Assembly: GCA_013322215.1 (NCBI GenBank) | Contig: JAAMEZ010000021.1 | Location: 558,001-622,000 of the forward strand | Reading direction: 5' to 3' | Length of the DNA stretch: 64,000 nucleotides | Source of the DNA: Martinezella rhizogenes | GTDB lineage: Bacteria > Pseudomonadota > Alphaproteobacteria > Rhizobiales > Rhizobiaceae | In this document: in pieces, positions 17,234 through 26,926 of the stretch | How positions within the stretch are numbered: the stretch's first letter is position 1 | Layout: each line of letters starts with the position of its first letter | Translations under genes and position numbers: made by a program | The notes under the pieces: generated by a model | What the model saw: the letters and a program-made list of their open reading frames with translations, nothing else | Database searches by the model: none | What the model was told of the DNA's origin: nothing

Positions 17234-17249
17234 TTGCACACGCTTGCAA
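17234..17249 (+). promoter_or_regulatory. LacI-type operator, transporter-proximal copy
   Basis: TTGCACACGCTTGCAA is the exact reverse complement of the site at 17144-17159. The centres are 90 bases apart, a spacing that could support looping. It ends 41 bases before the AfuA-like start codon. Confidence 0.75.
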
Positions 17250-17290
17250 AGAGCGCTCGGCGTGGAGGCGCCACATAGCAGGAGGACATC

Positions 17291-18319
17291 ATGCGATTGG
17301 TCAACATGGCCGCGGCAACCCTTGCCGCGGGAATATCTCTTATTGCCTGGTCGGCCCATGCCGCCGGCGATCTCAATGTGATCTGCTCTGCCGATCCAGA
17401 AGTCTGCGATCTGATGAAGGGCCTGTTCGAAAAACAGAGCGACATCAAGGTCAACATGGTCCGGCTTTCCGCCGGCGAAACCTATGCCAAGATCCGCGCC
17501 GAGGCACGCAATCCGAAGACCGACATCTGGTGGGCCGGGACCGGCGACCCACATCTGCAGGCGGCGGCCGAGGGCCTGACACTCGAATATAAATCGCCAC
17601 TTTTGGACCAATTGCAGGACTGGGCGAAAAAACAGGCTGAAAGCGCCAACTTCCGCACGGTCGGCGTTTATGCCGGCGCGCTCGGCTGGGGCTATAACAC
17701 CGACATCCTCAAGAAGAAGGGCCTGAAGGAGCCAAAGTGCTGGGCCGATCTGCTCGACCCTTCCTACAAGGGTGAGATCCAGATCGCCAATCCGAACTCG
17801 TCCGGGACATCCTATAATACGCTCGCCACACTCGTGCAGATCATGGGTGAGGACAAGGCTTTCGAATATCTTTCGAAGCTCAATGCCAATGTTTCCCAAT
17901 ATACCAAATCGGGCTCCGCCCCGGTGAAAGCAGCAGCGCGCGGAGAATCGACGATCGGCATCGTCTTCATGCACGACGCGGTTGCCCAGACGGTCGAGGG
18001 TTTTCCCATCAAGGCGGTCGCGCCTTGCGAGGGCACGGGCTACGAGATCGGCTCCATGTCCATCATCAAGGGCGCGAGAAATCTCGAGAACGCCAAGAAG
18101 TGGTACGACTGGGCGCTGAGCGCAGAGGCGCAATCGCATATGAAGGACGCGAAGTCCTATCAGCTCCCCTCCAACAAGTCGGCTGCGGTCCCGAAGGAGG
18201 CACCGAAGTTCGAGGACATCAAGCTGATCGACTACGACTTCAAGAAGTATGGCGATCCGACCGTCCGCAAGGCTCTGCTTGCTCGTTGGGACAAGGAAAT
18301 CGGTGCGAAGGCCAACTGA
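17291..18319 (+). CDS. AfuA/FbpA-like ABC substrate-binding protein
   Basis: 342 residues with a Sec signal peptide (cleavage near AHA, residue 24). The mature protein has the iron(III)/organophosphate binding-protein fold: DLNVICSADPEVCDLM, SAGETYAKIRAEARNPKTDIWWAG, GALGWGYNTDILKKKGLKEP, GSMSIIKGARNLENAKKWYDW. This family includes Fe3+ binders but also AfuA (hexose phosphates) and PhnS (aminoethylphosphonate). The Tyr pair that ligates Fe3+ in FbpA was not identified. With a LacI regulator, a phosphatase and ugp genes alongside, a phosphorylated sugar or polyol is the more likely ligand. Confidence 0.85.
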   Translation: MRLVNMAAATLAAGISLIAWSAHAAGDLNVICSADPEVCDLMKGLFEKQSDIKVNMVRLSAGETYAKIRAEARNPKTDIWWAGTGDPHLQAAAEGLTLEYKSPLLDQLQDWAKKQAESANFRTVGVYAGALGWGYNTDILKKKGLKEPKCWADLLDPSYKGEIQIANPNSSGTSYNTLATLVQIMGEDKAFEYLSKLNANVSQYTKSGSAPVKAAARGESTIGIVFMHDAVAQTVEGFPIKAVAPCEGTGYEIGSMSIIKGARNLENAKKWYDWALSAEAQSHMKDAKSYQLPSNKSAAVPKEAPKFEDIKLIDYDFKKYGDPTVRKALLARWDKEIGAKAN

Positions 18320-18409
18320 TCGCCTTTATCGACTGCCTGGGCAGGCCGGCTCCTCGTGCATCCGGCCTGCAATTTCTCTGAATTGTTCCGAACGGGATGC
18401 GATCCGACC

Positions 18410-20647
18410 ATGACCAATAGCAAACGCCGGCTGGATGTCGCGCTGATCTTCGGCATCGCCGCCCTGATACTGCTCCCATGGTATCGCATCGAGGGCGGCT
18501 TCTTCAGCCTTGGCTGGCTGGGCAGCTTTCCTCGCGATCCCTCCACAGCACCTGGAATCCTGCAGATTACCAGTTACGGTCGATGGTGGCTCGCGATCGC
18601 CGTCGGGCTTTTCGTGCTCGGCAGCATCGCGCGCTTCGTGTCCAATCCGATGCCGCGCGGCGCGCTGATGGCGCTCGCGGGAGCATTGGGCCTTGCCTTT
18701 CTATCGCTTCAGGGACTCGCGATCACCGCATCGGGCTGGAGCTGGTCAATCTGTGAAACCATGTTCGGCGCGCTGGCAGATGGCCAGCCGGCCATGGGTG
18801 CCGGCGCCGTTACGCTCGGCATTGTCTTCATCCTGCTCTTTTCTTTCGGCCTTGCCGAACGCGGCGCGATGAAGGGCGATGCCTTTGTCGTCAGCGCCAT
18901 CACCATGCTGGTCGTGCTGGTCGCGATCTTCGTCTTCTATCCCGTCGGCAGCATGTTCATCGGGGCCTTCCAGTCCTTCGACGGATCGTTCGATCCCAGC
19001 GGCTTCACGACGAACATCCAGGATCCGTCGATCTGGAGCCTCAGCTGCATTGTCGGCGGTGACCGTTGCGGCGTTGCCTGGCGCACACTCTGGCTGGCGA
19101 TACTGACGGCAGGCGGGTCGACGCTGCTTGGGCTCTGCTTTGCGCTTGTCGCCACCCGCACCCGATTCCCCTTCAAGAAGGGATTGAGGCTTCTCACAAT
19201 CCTGCCGATCATCACGCCGCCCTTCGTGGTCGGCCTGGCACTGACATTGCTGTTCGGGCGGGCGGGCGTTGTCACGCAGGTTGCGGCCTCGATCTTCGGA
19301 ACGGAACCAAGTCGCTGGCTCTACGGGCTGACGGGTATCTGGATCGCGCAGGTTCTCTCCTTCACGCCGATCTCTTTCCTCGTACTCATCGGTGTGGTCG
19401 AAGGCGTCAGCCCGTCGATGGAAGAGGCTTCTCAAACCCTTCGCGCCAATCGCTGGCGTACATTCTGGCGGGTCTCCCTACCGCTGATGAAGCCAGGCCT
19501 GGCAAATGCCTTCCTGATCGGCTTCATCGAGAGCATGGCGGATTTCGGCAATCCGATGGTGCTCGGCGGCAGCCATGGCGTTCTGTCGACGGAAATATTC
19601 TTCAGTGTCGTCGGTGCACAGAACGATCCGTCGCGCGCCGCTGTCCTTGCCATGATCCTGCTCGTCTTCACGCTGAGCGCCTTTCTTGCACAGCGCCTCT
19701 GGCTGCAGGGCAAGAGCTTTGCGACTGTCACCGGCAAGGGCGATTCGGGCGCCCATAGCGCCCTGCCCCGTGGCCTTTCGATTGCGATCCATGCACTCGT
19801 CATTCCCTGGATGATCTTTACCGTCATCGTCTACGTCATGATCCTCTTTGGTGGTTTCGTGCGCACCTGGGGCCTCGACAACACGCTGACGGTCGAACAT
19901 TACGTCAAGGCTTTCTCAATCGGCCTGCGCGACGATGGTGGTCTTGCCTGGAGCGGCGTTGCCTGGAACTCCTTCTGGACGACGATGGAAATCGCCCTGA
20001 TCTCCGCACCCTTGACGGCGGCCGTCGGCTTGCTCACCGCCTATCTGATCGTGCGGCAGAAGTTCGTCGGCCGCGGCCTGTTCGAATTCGCGCTGATGAT
20101 GAGCTTTGCGATTCCCGGTACCGTCATCGGCATCAGCTACATCATAGCCTTCAATCTGCCGCCGCTGGAAATGACCGGAACGGCATTGATCCTGGTTGCC
20201 TGCTTCGTATTCCGTAACATGCCGGTCGGCGTGCGCGGTGGCGTTGCAGCCATGAGCCAGCTCGACAAAAGCCTCGACGAGGCCTCGTTGACTCTACGAG
20301 CCGACAGCCTTCGCACCCTCCGCAAGGTAATCCTGCCATTGCTGCGACCCGCGATTACCGCAGCTCTCGTCTATTCCTTCGTGCGGGCCATCACATCGAT
20401 CAGCGCAGTCATCTTCCTTGTCAGCGCCCAGTACAATATGTCCACCGCCTATATCGTCGGCTTGGTCGAAAACGGTGAATATGGCGTTGCGATCGCTTAT
20501 TCCTCCGCGCTCATCGTCGTTATGATTACCGTCATCGCCGGCTTCCAGCTGCTTGTCGGAGAAAGGCGGCTACGACGCGTAAACCGTGTCGCAACGACGC
20601 CGTCGCCGATCGCGCCCGCATCGCTTGCTCAGGAGAAAACCGCATGA
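18410..20647 (+). CDS. Double-domain ABC permease (AfuB/FbpB-like)
   Basis: 745-residue inner-membrane permease. Two BPD_transp_1 units are fused in one chain, each with an EAA coupling loop (EEASQTLRANRWRTFW and DEASLTLRADSLRTLR). Four extra N-terminal hydrophobic segments (about 10-180) precede the first unit. Single-chain double permeases are standard in the Fe3+/AfuB/PhnU class. The ATG at 18410 (MTNSKRRLDV) is preferred; an in-frame GTG at 18356 only adds unsupported residues. The stop overlaps the ATPase start by four bases (ATGA), so the genes are translationally coupled. Confidence 0.9.
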   Translation: MTNSKRRLDVALIFGIAALILLPWYRIEGGFFSLGWLGSFPRDPSTAPGILQITSYGRWWLAIAVGLFVLGSIARFVSNPMPRGALMALAGALGLAFLSLQGLAITASGWSWSICETMFGALADGQPAMGAGAVTLGIVFILLFSFGLAERGAMKGDAFVVSAITMLVVLVAIFVFYPVGSMFIGAFQSFDGSFDPSGFTTNIQDPSIWSLSCIVGGDRCGVAWRTLWLAILTAGGSTLLGLCFALVATRTRFPFKKGLRLLTILPIITPPFVVGLALTLLFGRAGVVTQVAASIFGTEPSRWLYGLTGIWIAQVLSFTPISFLVLIGVVEGVSPSMEEASQTLRANRWRTFWRVSLPLMKPGLANAFLIGFIESMADFGNPMVLGGSHGVLSTEIFFSVVGAQNDPSRAAVLAMILLVFTLSAFLAQRLWLQGKSFATVTGKGDSGAHSALPRGLSIAIHALVIPWMIFTVIVYVMILFGGFVRTWGLDNTLTVEHYVKAFSIGLRDDGGLAWSGVAWNSFWTTMEIALISAPLTAAVGLLTAYLIVRQKFVGRGLFEFALMMSFAIPGTVIGISYIIAFNLPPLEMTGTALILVACFVFRNMPVGVRGGVAAMSQLDKSLDEASLTLRADSLRTLRKVILPLLRPAITAALVYSFVRAITSISAVIFLVSAQYNMSTAYIVGLVENGEYGVAIAYSSALIVVMITVIAGFQLLVGERRLRRVNRVATTPSPIAPASLAQEKTA

Positions 20648-21708
20648 ATCCGAAGGCTCCCGGTTCCGTCGTCTTCGAAAATGTCCGAAAGACCTTCGGC
20701 GCTTTTACCGCTATTCCCGATTTGTCGCTCACCATAGAGCCTGGAACGCTTGTAACCCTGCTCGGCCCCTCCGGCTGCGGCAAAACGACGACACTTCGCA
20801 TGCTGGCGGGGCTCGAACATCCCTCCTCCGGCCGTATCCTGATCGGCGGCAAGGACGTCACCATGCTTCCGGCCAACGAACGCGACGTCTCGATGGTCTT
20901 CCAGAGCTATGCCCTGTTTCCGCACATGACAGCACTCGACAATGTCGCCTACGGACTGGAATCGTCGGGTATGAAACGCAAGGCAGCACGCGAGAAAGCG
21001 GAAGACGCGCTCAGCCTTGTTGGCCTTTCCGGCATGGGCCTGCGTCTTCCCGCCGAACTCTCCGGTGGCCAGCAGCAGCGTGTCGCCGTCGCGCGTGCGC
21101 TCGTCGTCGAACCGCAGGTGCTGCTTCTTGACGAGCCGCTTTCCAATCTCGATGCGCGGCTGCGTCGCCGTGTCCGGACGGATATTCGCGAGCTGCAGCA
21201 GCGGCTCGGCTTTACCGCAGTCTACGTTACCCATGACCAGGATGAGGCACTTGCCGTATCCGATCGCATCATCGTCATGAAGGATGGCGGCATCGCGCAG
21301 CAAGGTGCACCGCGCGAGCTCTACGATGCCCCGGCCTCCGCCTTCATCGCCGACTTCATGGGTGAGGCCAATGTCATGCCATGCGACGTCGTGGAAACCG
21401 ATGGCGATGGCGTCACGATCGCGATCGAAGGACTTCGCCACAGGGTCAGCAGCCGTTCAGCCAAGCGCGGCCCGGCCCAGCTTGCCGTTCGACCGAACGC
21501 CATCACGCTGACGCCAAGAACCAGCAGCGGCCTCTTCAATGGCCAGATCACTCACTCTGCCTATCTCGGCGATCACGTCGAATATGAGGTAAAAACCGAT
21601 CGCGGCTCGCTCTTTGTCGTCGACGCAAGCGTCGATTACGCCCTTCCTCCCAACACGGATGTCACCATCGCCTTCAAGGATCGTGGCATTGCCGTCATCG
21701 CCGGCTAA
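20644..21708 (+). CDS. ABC transporter ATPase (AfuC/FbpC/PotA-like)
   Basis: 354 residues. Walker A GPSGCGKTT, Q-loop FQSYALFPHM, signature LSGGQQQR, Walker [13 protein letters not shown] and H-loop VTHDQDEA are all intact. The C-terminal TOBE/OB-like domain (about 245-354) includes AVRPNAITL. It overlaps the permease by four bases and is followed 36 bases later by a phosphatase-family gene. It energises the importer encoded just upstream. Confidence 0.92.
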   Translation: MNPKAPGSVVFENVRKTFGAFTAIPDLSLTIEPGTLVTLLGPSGCGKTTTLRMLAGLEHPSSGRILIGGKDVTMLPANERDVSMVFQSYALFPHMTALDNVAYGLESSGMKRKAAREKAEDALSLVGLSGMGLRLPAELSGGQQQRVAVARALVVEPQVLLLDEPLSNLDARLRRRVRTDIRELQQRLGFTAVYVTHDQDEALAVSDRIIVMKDGGIAQQGAPRELYDAPASAFIADFMGEANVMPCDVVETDGDGVTIAIEGLRHRVSSRSAKRGPAQLAVRPNAITLTPRTSSGLFNGQITHSAYLGDHVEYEVKTDRGSLFVVDASVDYALPPNTDVTIAFKDRGIAVIAG

Positions 21709-21744
21709 GCGCCGTCAAACACCAGACGATTAAGGACATACCGC

Positions 21745-22545
21745 ATGACATCCGTTCCCCTTGCCGATCTCGAAGCACGTCTCGCCCTTGCCGAGGTCAT
21801 TGCCCGCGAGGCCGGCAAGCTCGCTCTCGACTATTTCAGGCGTCGCGAGACCCTGATCATCGAAACCAAGCGCGACCTGCAGGATGTCGTGTCGATTGCC
21901 GATCGGGAGGTGGAAAATCTCATCCGTAGCCGCATTCACAAGGCCCATTCCGGGGATAGTATTCTCGGTGAGGAATATGGGCTTGAGACAGGTCCCTCCG
22001 ACTACACCTGGGTCGTAGACCCGATTGACGGAACAAGCCCCTTCGTCAACGGCATGCCCAACTGGTGCGTCTCCATCGCGGTCCTATATGCAGGCGTTCC
22101 CGTGATCGGTGTCATTTCGGCGCCATGCCACGATGAGCTTTATATCGCCGCACATGGCAAGGGTGCCACCCTGAACGGCAAGAGCCTCAAGCTGGATGCC
22201 TCGCGCAATATCCGCAACGCCGTGACAGGTATCGGCGCCAACAACCATGTCTCGCCGGCCTTCGTCGCGAAAATGGTCGAGCAGGTGCTCGAAGCCGGGG
22301 GCAATTTTATCCGCAACGGCTCGGGCGCTCTCATGCTCGCCTATGTCGCCGCCGGTCGCTTGGTCGGATACTACGAACCCTATATGCATGCGTGGGATTG
22401 CCTGGCCGGTTATTGCCTCGTGAAGGAAGCCGGCGGCTGGTACCTCCCCTTTCCGACGGAAGGTGAATGCCTGACCAAAGGATCGGTGGTGCTGGGTGCC
22501 GCTCCCGGCGCAATCGACGACCTCAAAAAGATAGCTGGCTTATAA
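21745..22545 (+). CDS. Inositol-monophosphatase-family phosphatase
   Basis: 266 residues with the full metal-binding set of the IMPase superfamily: Glu76-Glu77 (GEEYG), DPIDGT at 92-97 and Trp217-Asp218 (AWDCLAG), plus the early QDVVSIADREVE motif. Members hydrolyse inositol phosphates, histidinol phosphate, fructose 1,6-bisphosphate or PAP, and the class cannot be told from these motifs alone. It lies directly after the importer genes and before ugpB, which suggests dephosphorylation of an imported phosphomonoester in the cytosol. Confidence 0.9.
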   Translation: MTSVPLADLEARLALAEVIAREAGKLALDYFRRRETLIIETKRDLQDVVSIADREVENLIRSRIHKAHSGDSILGEEYGLETGPSDYTWVVDPIDGTSPFVNGMPNWCVSIAVLYAGVPVIGVISAPCHDELYIAAHGKGATLNGKSLKLDASRNIRNAVTGIGANNHVSPAFVAKMVEQVLEAGGNFIRNGSGALMLAYVAAGRLVGYYEPYMHAWDCLAGYCLVKEAGGWYLPFPTEGECLTKGSVVLGAAPGAIDDLKKIAGL

Positions 22546-22584
22546 ACTTCACGGTAGACAAGAGCTGAACACACATTAGTTTAA

Positions 22585-22600
22585 ATGAACGCGCTTGCAT
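22585..22600 (+). promoter_or_regulatory. Probable LacI-type operator upstream of ugpB
   Basis: ATGAACGCGCTTGCAT matches 12 of 16 positions of the operator at 17234-17249, including the whole CGCTTGCA half. It lies about 100 bases before ugpB. This suggests that the same LacI protein controls the second transporter operon. Confidence 0.5.
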
Positions 22601-22701
22601 GTTGATCGCCGAATCCGGCGGCAGTGTAGTGCAAAGCGGGCTGGCCGATCGAGGAGGATCAGCCAATCCGTTTCACGGGAGGAATGCTAATGGGAGGAAT
22701 A

Positions 22702-24012
22702 ATGCCTAATCGCTTCACTTGGAGCAGCCTGGTGGCGGCTGCAATTTCGTTCGCCGGTACATCGCACGCGTTTGCAGCAACCGAGCTCCAATGGTGGCAT
22801 GCCATGTCTGGCGCCAACAACGAGGTCGTCGACCAGCTGGCCAAGGAGTTCAACGACAGCCAGAAGGACTACAAGATCGTACCCGTGTTCAAGGGTACCT
22901 ATCCGGAAGCTCTGAATGCCGGCATTGCCGCGTTTCGTGCCAAGCAGGCGCCAGCCATTCTGCAGGTCTTCGATGCCGGCAGCGGCGTGATGATGGGTGC
23001 CGAAGGCGCGATCATGCCGGCGGCCGAAGTCCTGAAAAAAGGCGGCTATACATTCGACAAATCGCTCTATCTGCCCGGCATCGTTTCCTACTATTCCAAG
23101 CCGGACGGCACGATGTTGTCCTTCCCCTACAATTCGTCTTCGCCGATCCTTTATTATAACAAGGGTACCTTCAAGAAGGCCGGGCTCGACCCCGAAAACC
23201 CGCCGAAAACCTGGCCTGATGTCTTTGCAGCGGCCAAGAAGATCAAGTCGAGCGGTGCATCGGCATGCGGCTTCACCTCCACCTGGCTCACTTGGATTCA
23301 GACGGAAAATTTCGCCGCCTGGAACAATATCAGCTATGGCTCCAACGAGAACGGCCTCGGCGGCACCGATGTCAAACTGGCGTTCAATGCGCCGCTCTTC
23401 GTCCAGCATTTCCAGGCAATCGCCGATCTCGCCAAGGACGGTACCTTCCGCTATGGCGGCCGCACGTCTGAAGCCAAGCAACTCTTCACGTCTGGAGAAT
23501 GCGGTATCCTGACGGAATCGTCCGGCGGCCTCGGCGACATCATCAAGAGCGGCATGAACTATGGTATTGGCCAACTTCCCTACTACGAAGGTGAAGGCAG
23601 GCCGCAAAACACCATCCCCGGCGGCGCCAGCCTTTGGGTTTTCGCGGGCAAGAGCGACACCGAATACAAGGGCATCGCCGAATTCTTCCATTTCCTGTCG
23701 CAGACGAAGATCCAGGCGCGCCTGCATCAGGTGTCCGGCTATTTGCCGGTGACGATGGCCGCCTACGAGGAAACCAAGAAATCCGGTTTCTACGACAAGA
23801 ATCCCGGCCGCGAAACGCCCATCCTGCAGATGCTCGGCAAGGCTCCAACGGCCAATTCCAAGGGCGTGCGCCTCGTCAACCTGCCGCAGGTGCGCGACAT
23901 CATGAACGAAGAGTTCGAGGCGATGCTGGCCGGCAAGGAAGACGCAAAGACGGCGCTCGACAAGGCCGTCGAGCGCGGCAATGCCGCCATCCAGCAAGCC
24001 ATCGGCAATTGA
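22702..24012 (+). CDS. ugpB: sn-Glycerol-3-phosphate-type ABC binding protein UgpB
   Basis: 436 residues with a signal peptide (cleavage near AFA, about residue 24). The sequence tracks E. coli UgpB closely by memory: LQWWHAMSGANNEVVDQLA, DYKIVPVFKGTYPEALNAG, PPKTWPDVFAAAKK, GGASLWVFAGK and a C-terminal NLPQVRDIMNEEFE. It should bind glycerol-3-phosphate or a glycerophosphodiester such as glycerophosphocholine in the periplasm. The region upstream has two almost identical ribosome-site/start units (GGGAGGAATGCTAATG, then GGGAGGAATAATG). Starts at 22684 and 22702 are in frame; the second has the better-spaced GGAGG. Confidence 0.93.
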   Translation: MPNRFTWSSLVAAAISFAGTSHAFAATELQWWHAMSGANNEVVDQLAKEFNDSQKDYKIVPVFKGTYPEALNAGIAAFRAKQAPAILQVFDAGSGVMMGAEGAIMPAAEVLKKGGYTFDKSLYLPGIVSYYSKPDGTMLSFPYNSSSPILYYNKGTFKKAGLDPENPPKTWPDVFAAAKKIKSSGASACGFTSTWLTWIQTENFAAWNNISYGSNENGLGGTDVKLAFNAPLFVQHFQAIADLAKDGTFRYGGRTSEAKQLFTSGECGILTESSGGLGDIIKSGMNYGIGQLPYYEGEGRPQNTIPGGASLWVFAGKSDTEYKGIAEFFHFLSQTKIQARLHQVSGYLPVTMAAYEETKKSGFYDKNPGRETPILQMLGKAPTANSKGVRLVNLPQVRDIMNEEFEAMLAGKEDAKTALDKAVERGNAAIQQAIGN

Positions 24013-24029
24013 TGCGCTGATGCGGTCTG

Positions 24030-24060
24030 GCCCGCGGCCGTCACTGCTGCGGGCAGTTTT
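24030..24060 (+). terminator. Hairpin between ugpB and ugpA
   Basis: GCCCGC (24030-24035) pairs with GCGGGC (24049-24054), followed by AGTTTT. The short stem with a small T-run in the 67-base gap could attenuate transcription, so that more binding protein than membrane components is made, as is common in such operons. Confidence 0.4.
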
Positions 24061-24079
24061 CCCGTCCTAGGAGATCGCC

Positions 24080-24961
24080 GTGCAGCGCGTCGTCTTTCCG
24101 AACAAGATCCTTCCCTATTTCCTGGTCGCTCCGCAGATCATCCTGACGGTCGTCTTCTTTTTCTGGCCGGCGAGCCAGGCGCTTTATCAATCGACGCAGC
24201 GCGAAGACCCCTTCGGACTGAAGAGCGGCTTCGTGGGGCTTGCGAACTTCCGCGCCGTCTTGTCCGACGAGACCTACCTGCATTCCCTGCAGGTCACCGT
24301 GATCTTCAGCGTCGCGACGGCGCTGCTGTCGATGATCGTCGCGCTGGCGCTCGCCACCGCCGCCGACAAGGTGGTGCGCGGCCAGACGCTTTATCGCACG
24401 CTGCTGATCTGGCCCTATGCGGTCGCTCCCGCGGTTGCCGGCATGCTGTGGCTCTTCATGTTCAATCCGGCTATGGGCACGTTGGCCTATATTCTGCGCC
24501 GCAACGGCTTTGCCTGGGATCCGCTACTGAACGGCAATCAGGCCATGGTGCTGGTCATCGTTGCCGCGGCCTGGAAGCAGATCAGCTACAATTTCCTGTT
24601 CTTCGTGGCCGGCCTGCAGGCAATCCCCAAATCGCTGCTAGAAGCAGCGTCCATCGACGGTGCTCGCGGCAACCGGCGCTTCTGGACGATCGTCTTTCCG
24701 CTGCTGGCGCCAACGACCTTCTTCCTCTTGGTAGTCAACACGGTCTACGCCTTCTTCGACACCTTCGGCATCATCCATGCCGTCACCGGTGGCGGGCCGG
24801 CAAAGGCGACGGAGACCCTCGTCTACAAGGTCTACAATGACGGCTTCGTCAATCTCAACCTCGGCTCTTCCGCGGCTCAGTCCGTCATCCTTATGGTGAT
24901 CGTGATCGCGCTCACGGCATTCCAATTCCGCTTCGTCGAGAAGCGTGTGCATTATGCGTGA
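24080..24961 (+). CDS. ugpA: ABC transporter permease UgpA
   Basis: 293 residues with six transmembrane helices and the MalF-type coupling loop ([19 protein letters not shown]). [18 protein letters not shown] at the start and [19 protein letters not shown] near the end are typical of UgpA. Translation starts at GTG 24080 behind AGGAGA. It pairs with UgpE, which begins 9 bases downstream. Confidence 0.92.
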   Translation: MQRVVFPNKILPYFLVAPQIILTVVFFFWPASQALYQSTQREDPFGLKSGFVGLANFRAVLSDETYLHSLQVTVIFSVATALLSMIVALALATAADKVVRGQTLYRTLLIWPYAVAPAVAGMLWLFMFNPAMGTLAYILRRNGFAWDPLLNGNQAMVLVIVAAAWKQISYNFLFFVAGLQAIPKSLLEAASIDGARGNRRFWTIVFPLLAPTTFFLLVVNTVYAFFDTFGIIHAVTGGGPAKATETLVYKVYNDGFVNLNLGSSAAQSVILMVIVIALTAFQFRFVEKRVHYA

Positions 24962-24970
24962 GGCGAACCG

Positions 24971-25819
24971 ATGATCGAAAAACGCCCCATCGCCAATCTG
25001 ATCGGCCATCTCATGTTGGTCCTTGGCATCGTCATCGTCGCCTTCCCGATCTATTACACTTTCGTCGCCTCGACGATGACATCAGCCGAGATTCTGCGGC
25101 CGCCGATCTCGCTGCTGCCCGGCGGTCATTTCGCCGAAAACTATGGCGAGGCACTGAACGGCGGCGTGGAGCGCGTGGTCGGTGTCAGCCTTGAACGGAT
25201 GTTGTGGAATACGTTTGTCGTTGCGGTCGTCATCGCTGCCGGCAAGATCGCGATCTCCTTCCTGTCGGCCTTCGCCATCGTCTTCTTCCGCTTTCCGCTG
25301 CGGATGGTGTTCTTCTGGATGATCTTCGTAACATTGATGCTGCCGGTGGAAGTGCGCATCCTGCCGACCTACAAGGTCATCGTCGATCTCGGCATGATCG
25401 ATACCTATGCAGGCCTGACTTTACCGCTGATGGCATCGGCAACGGCGACATTCCTGTTCCGGCAGTTCTTCCTGACGGTGCCGGGTGAACTACTGGAAGC
25501 CGCCCGCATCGACAATGCCGGCCCCTTCCGCTTCATGCGCGATATCCTGTTGCCGCTGTCGAAGACCAATATCGCCGCCCTGTTCGTGATCCTCTTCATC
25601 TATGGCTGGACGCAATATCTGTGGCCGCTCCTCGTCACCAATGACGCGAAGATGTCGACGATCATCATCGGGCTCCGGAAAATGGTGGATTTCGCCGATG
25701 CAGCGACACCGTGGAATTTTGTGATGGTGACGGCGATCCTGGCGATCATCCCGCCCATCCTCGTCGTGGTGCTGATGCAGCGCTGGTTCGTCAAAGGCCT
25801 TGTGGAGACGGAGAAATAA
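24971..25819 (+). CDS. ugpE: ABC transporter permease UgpE
   Basis: 282 residues, MalG-type inner-membrane permease with six helices. The EAA loop is [15 protein letters not shown], and [19 protein letters not shown] and [14 protein letters not shown] are family-like. The last base of its stop codon is the first base of the ugpC start (TAATG), so translation is coupled. Confidence 0.92.
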   Translation: MIEKRPIANLIGHLMLVLGIVIVAFPIYYTFVASTMTSAEILRPPISLLPGGHFAENYGEALNGGVERVVGVSLERMLWNTFVVAVVIAAGKIAISFLSAFAIVFFRFPLRMVFFWMIFVTLMLPVEVRILPTYKVIVDLGMIDTYAGLTLPLMASATATFLFRQFFLTVPGELLEAARIDNAGPFRFMRDILLPLSKTNIAALFVILFIYGWTQYLWPLLVTNDAKMSTIIIGLRKMVDFADAATPWNFVMVTAILAIIPPILVVVLMQRWFVKGLVETEK

Positions 25820-26874
25820 TGGCTGGGATCACCCTCAAGGACGTCCGCAAAAGCTACGGCGGCAACGTCGATGCAATCAAGGGCGTATCGCTCGATATCG
25901 CCGATGGCGAACTCGTCGTATTGGTCGGACCTTCCGGCTGCGGCAAGTCCACGCTCCTGCGCATGATCGCAGGCCTGGAAGCTGTCACATCCGGCGAAAT
26001 CAACATAGGCGGCCGCATGGTCAATCGCCTGGAACCCTCAGAACGCGACATAGCGATGGTCTTCCAGAACTACGCGCTTTATCCGCATATGACTGTGCGC
26101 CAGAATCTGGCATATGGGCTGAAGAACAGGAATTTCCCCGCAGCCGAGATAGAGCAACGCATCCAATCAGCGGCACGATCGCTTGAGATCGAGCCCTTCC
26201 TCGAGCGCAAACCGCGTCAACTCTCCGGTGGTCAGCGACAACGTGTAGCGATGGGCCGCGCCATCGTACGCGAACCGGCGGCGTTCCTGTTCGACGAACC
26301 GCTTTCCAATCTCGATGCAAAGCTGCGGGTGCAGATGCGCGTCGAGATCAAGCGGCTGCAGCGCTCGCTGGCAACCACCAGCGTCTATGTCACTCATGAC
26401 CAGATGGAGGCCATGACGCTTGCCGACCGGCTGGTGGTGCTGAATGGCGGGCGGATCGAACAGGTCGGCACGCCGATTGAACTCTACGAACGGCCAGCTA
26501 CGACCTTTGTCGCGACGTTCATCGGGTCACCCTCAATGAACCTGCTCAGGATCACGGAAAAAAGCGGCGCCGTCCTGGCACCAATCATCAGCCAGGATGC
26601 TCGTAATGCGACAATTGGAATTCGGCCGGAGGACCTTCATCTCGCCGATGATGCGGGTGACGCTGCCTTCACCGCCCATGCTCGCGTTCAGGCGGTGGAG
26701 TTGGTGGGCGCTGAAAGTTATGTCTACGGCATCTTGCATGATGGGCAGAACATTGTCTTTCGTGTTCCCGGTCGCTCCCAGATATTGATCGATTCCGAGC
26801 TTGCCGTTGCTGCTTCTGCCGAAAACCTGCATTTCTTTGACAGCGAGGGAAACAGGCAAGGTCGGCGTCAGTGA
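25819..26874 (+). CDS. ugpC: ABC transporter ATPase UgpC
   Basis: 351 residues. Walker [11 protein letters not shown]-loop [10 protein letters not shown], signature [13 protein letters not shown], Walker [15 protein letters not shown]-loop [10 protein letters not shown] and a C-terminal TOBE domain ([10 protein letters not shown]) place it in the MalK/UgpC group. The start is fixed by the overlap with the ugpE stop. It completes ugpBAEC; no glycerophosphodiester phosphodiesterase (ugpQ) follows, and the nearby IMPase-family gene may supply the hydrolytic step. Confidence 0.93.
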   Translation: MAGITLKDVRKSYGGNVDAIKGVSLDIADGELVVLVGPSGCGKSTLLRMIAGLEAVTSGEINIGGRMVNRLEPSERDIAMVFQNYALYPHMTVRQNLAYGLKNRNFPAAEIEQRIQSAARSLEIEPFLERKPRQLSGGQRQRVAMGRAIVREPAAFLFDEPLSNLDAKLRVQMRVEIKRLQRSLATTSVYVTHDQMEAMTLADRLVVLNGGRIEQVGTPIELYERPATTFVATFIGSPSMNLLRITEKSGAVLAPIISQDARNATIGIRPEDLHLADDAGDAAFTAHARVQAVELVGAESYVYGILHDGQNIVFRVPGRSQILIDSELAVAASAENLHFFDSEGNRQGRRQ

Positions 26875-26926
26875 TTGGCTTTCCCAGTTGGATCAGGGCC
26901 GCTGGGAGCATCCACCAGCGGGCGGT

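Noticed and set aside
17291..21708. Ferric iron transporter as a firm call
   Set aside because: The fold class fits, but the LacI regulator, phosphatase and ugp neighbours argue for an organophosphate ligand, and no Fe3+-ligating Tyr pair was identified; kept as an alternative only.
16096..22600. Direct-repeat array or CRISPR-like pattern from the TTGCAAGC sites
   Set aside because: Only three dispersed, CG-centred palindromic sites exist, placed at promoters; they are operators.
22687..23997. 436-codon minus frame opposite ugpB
   Set aside because: UgpB on the plus strand is unmistakable and in an operon; the antisense frame lacks a ribosome site and recognisable content.
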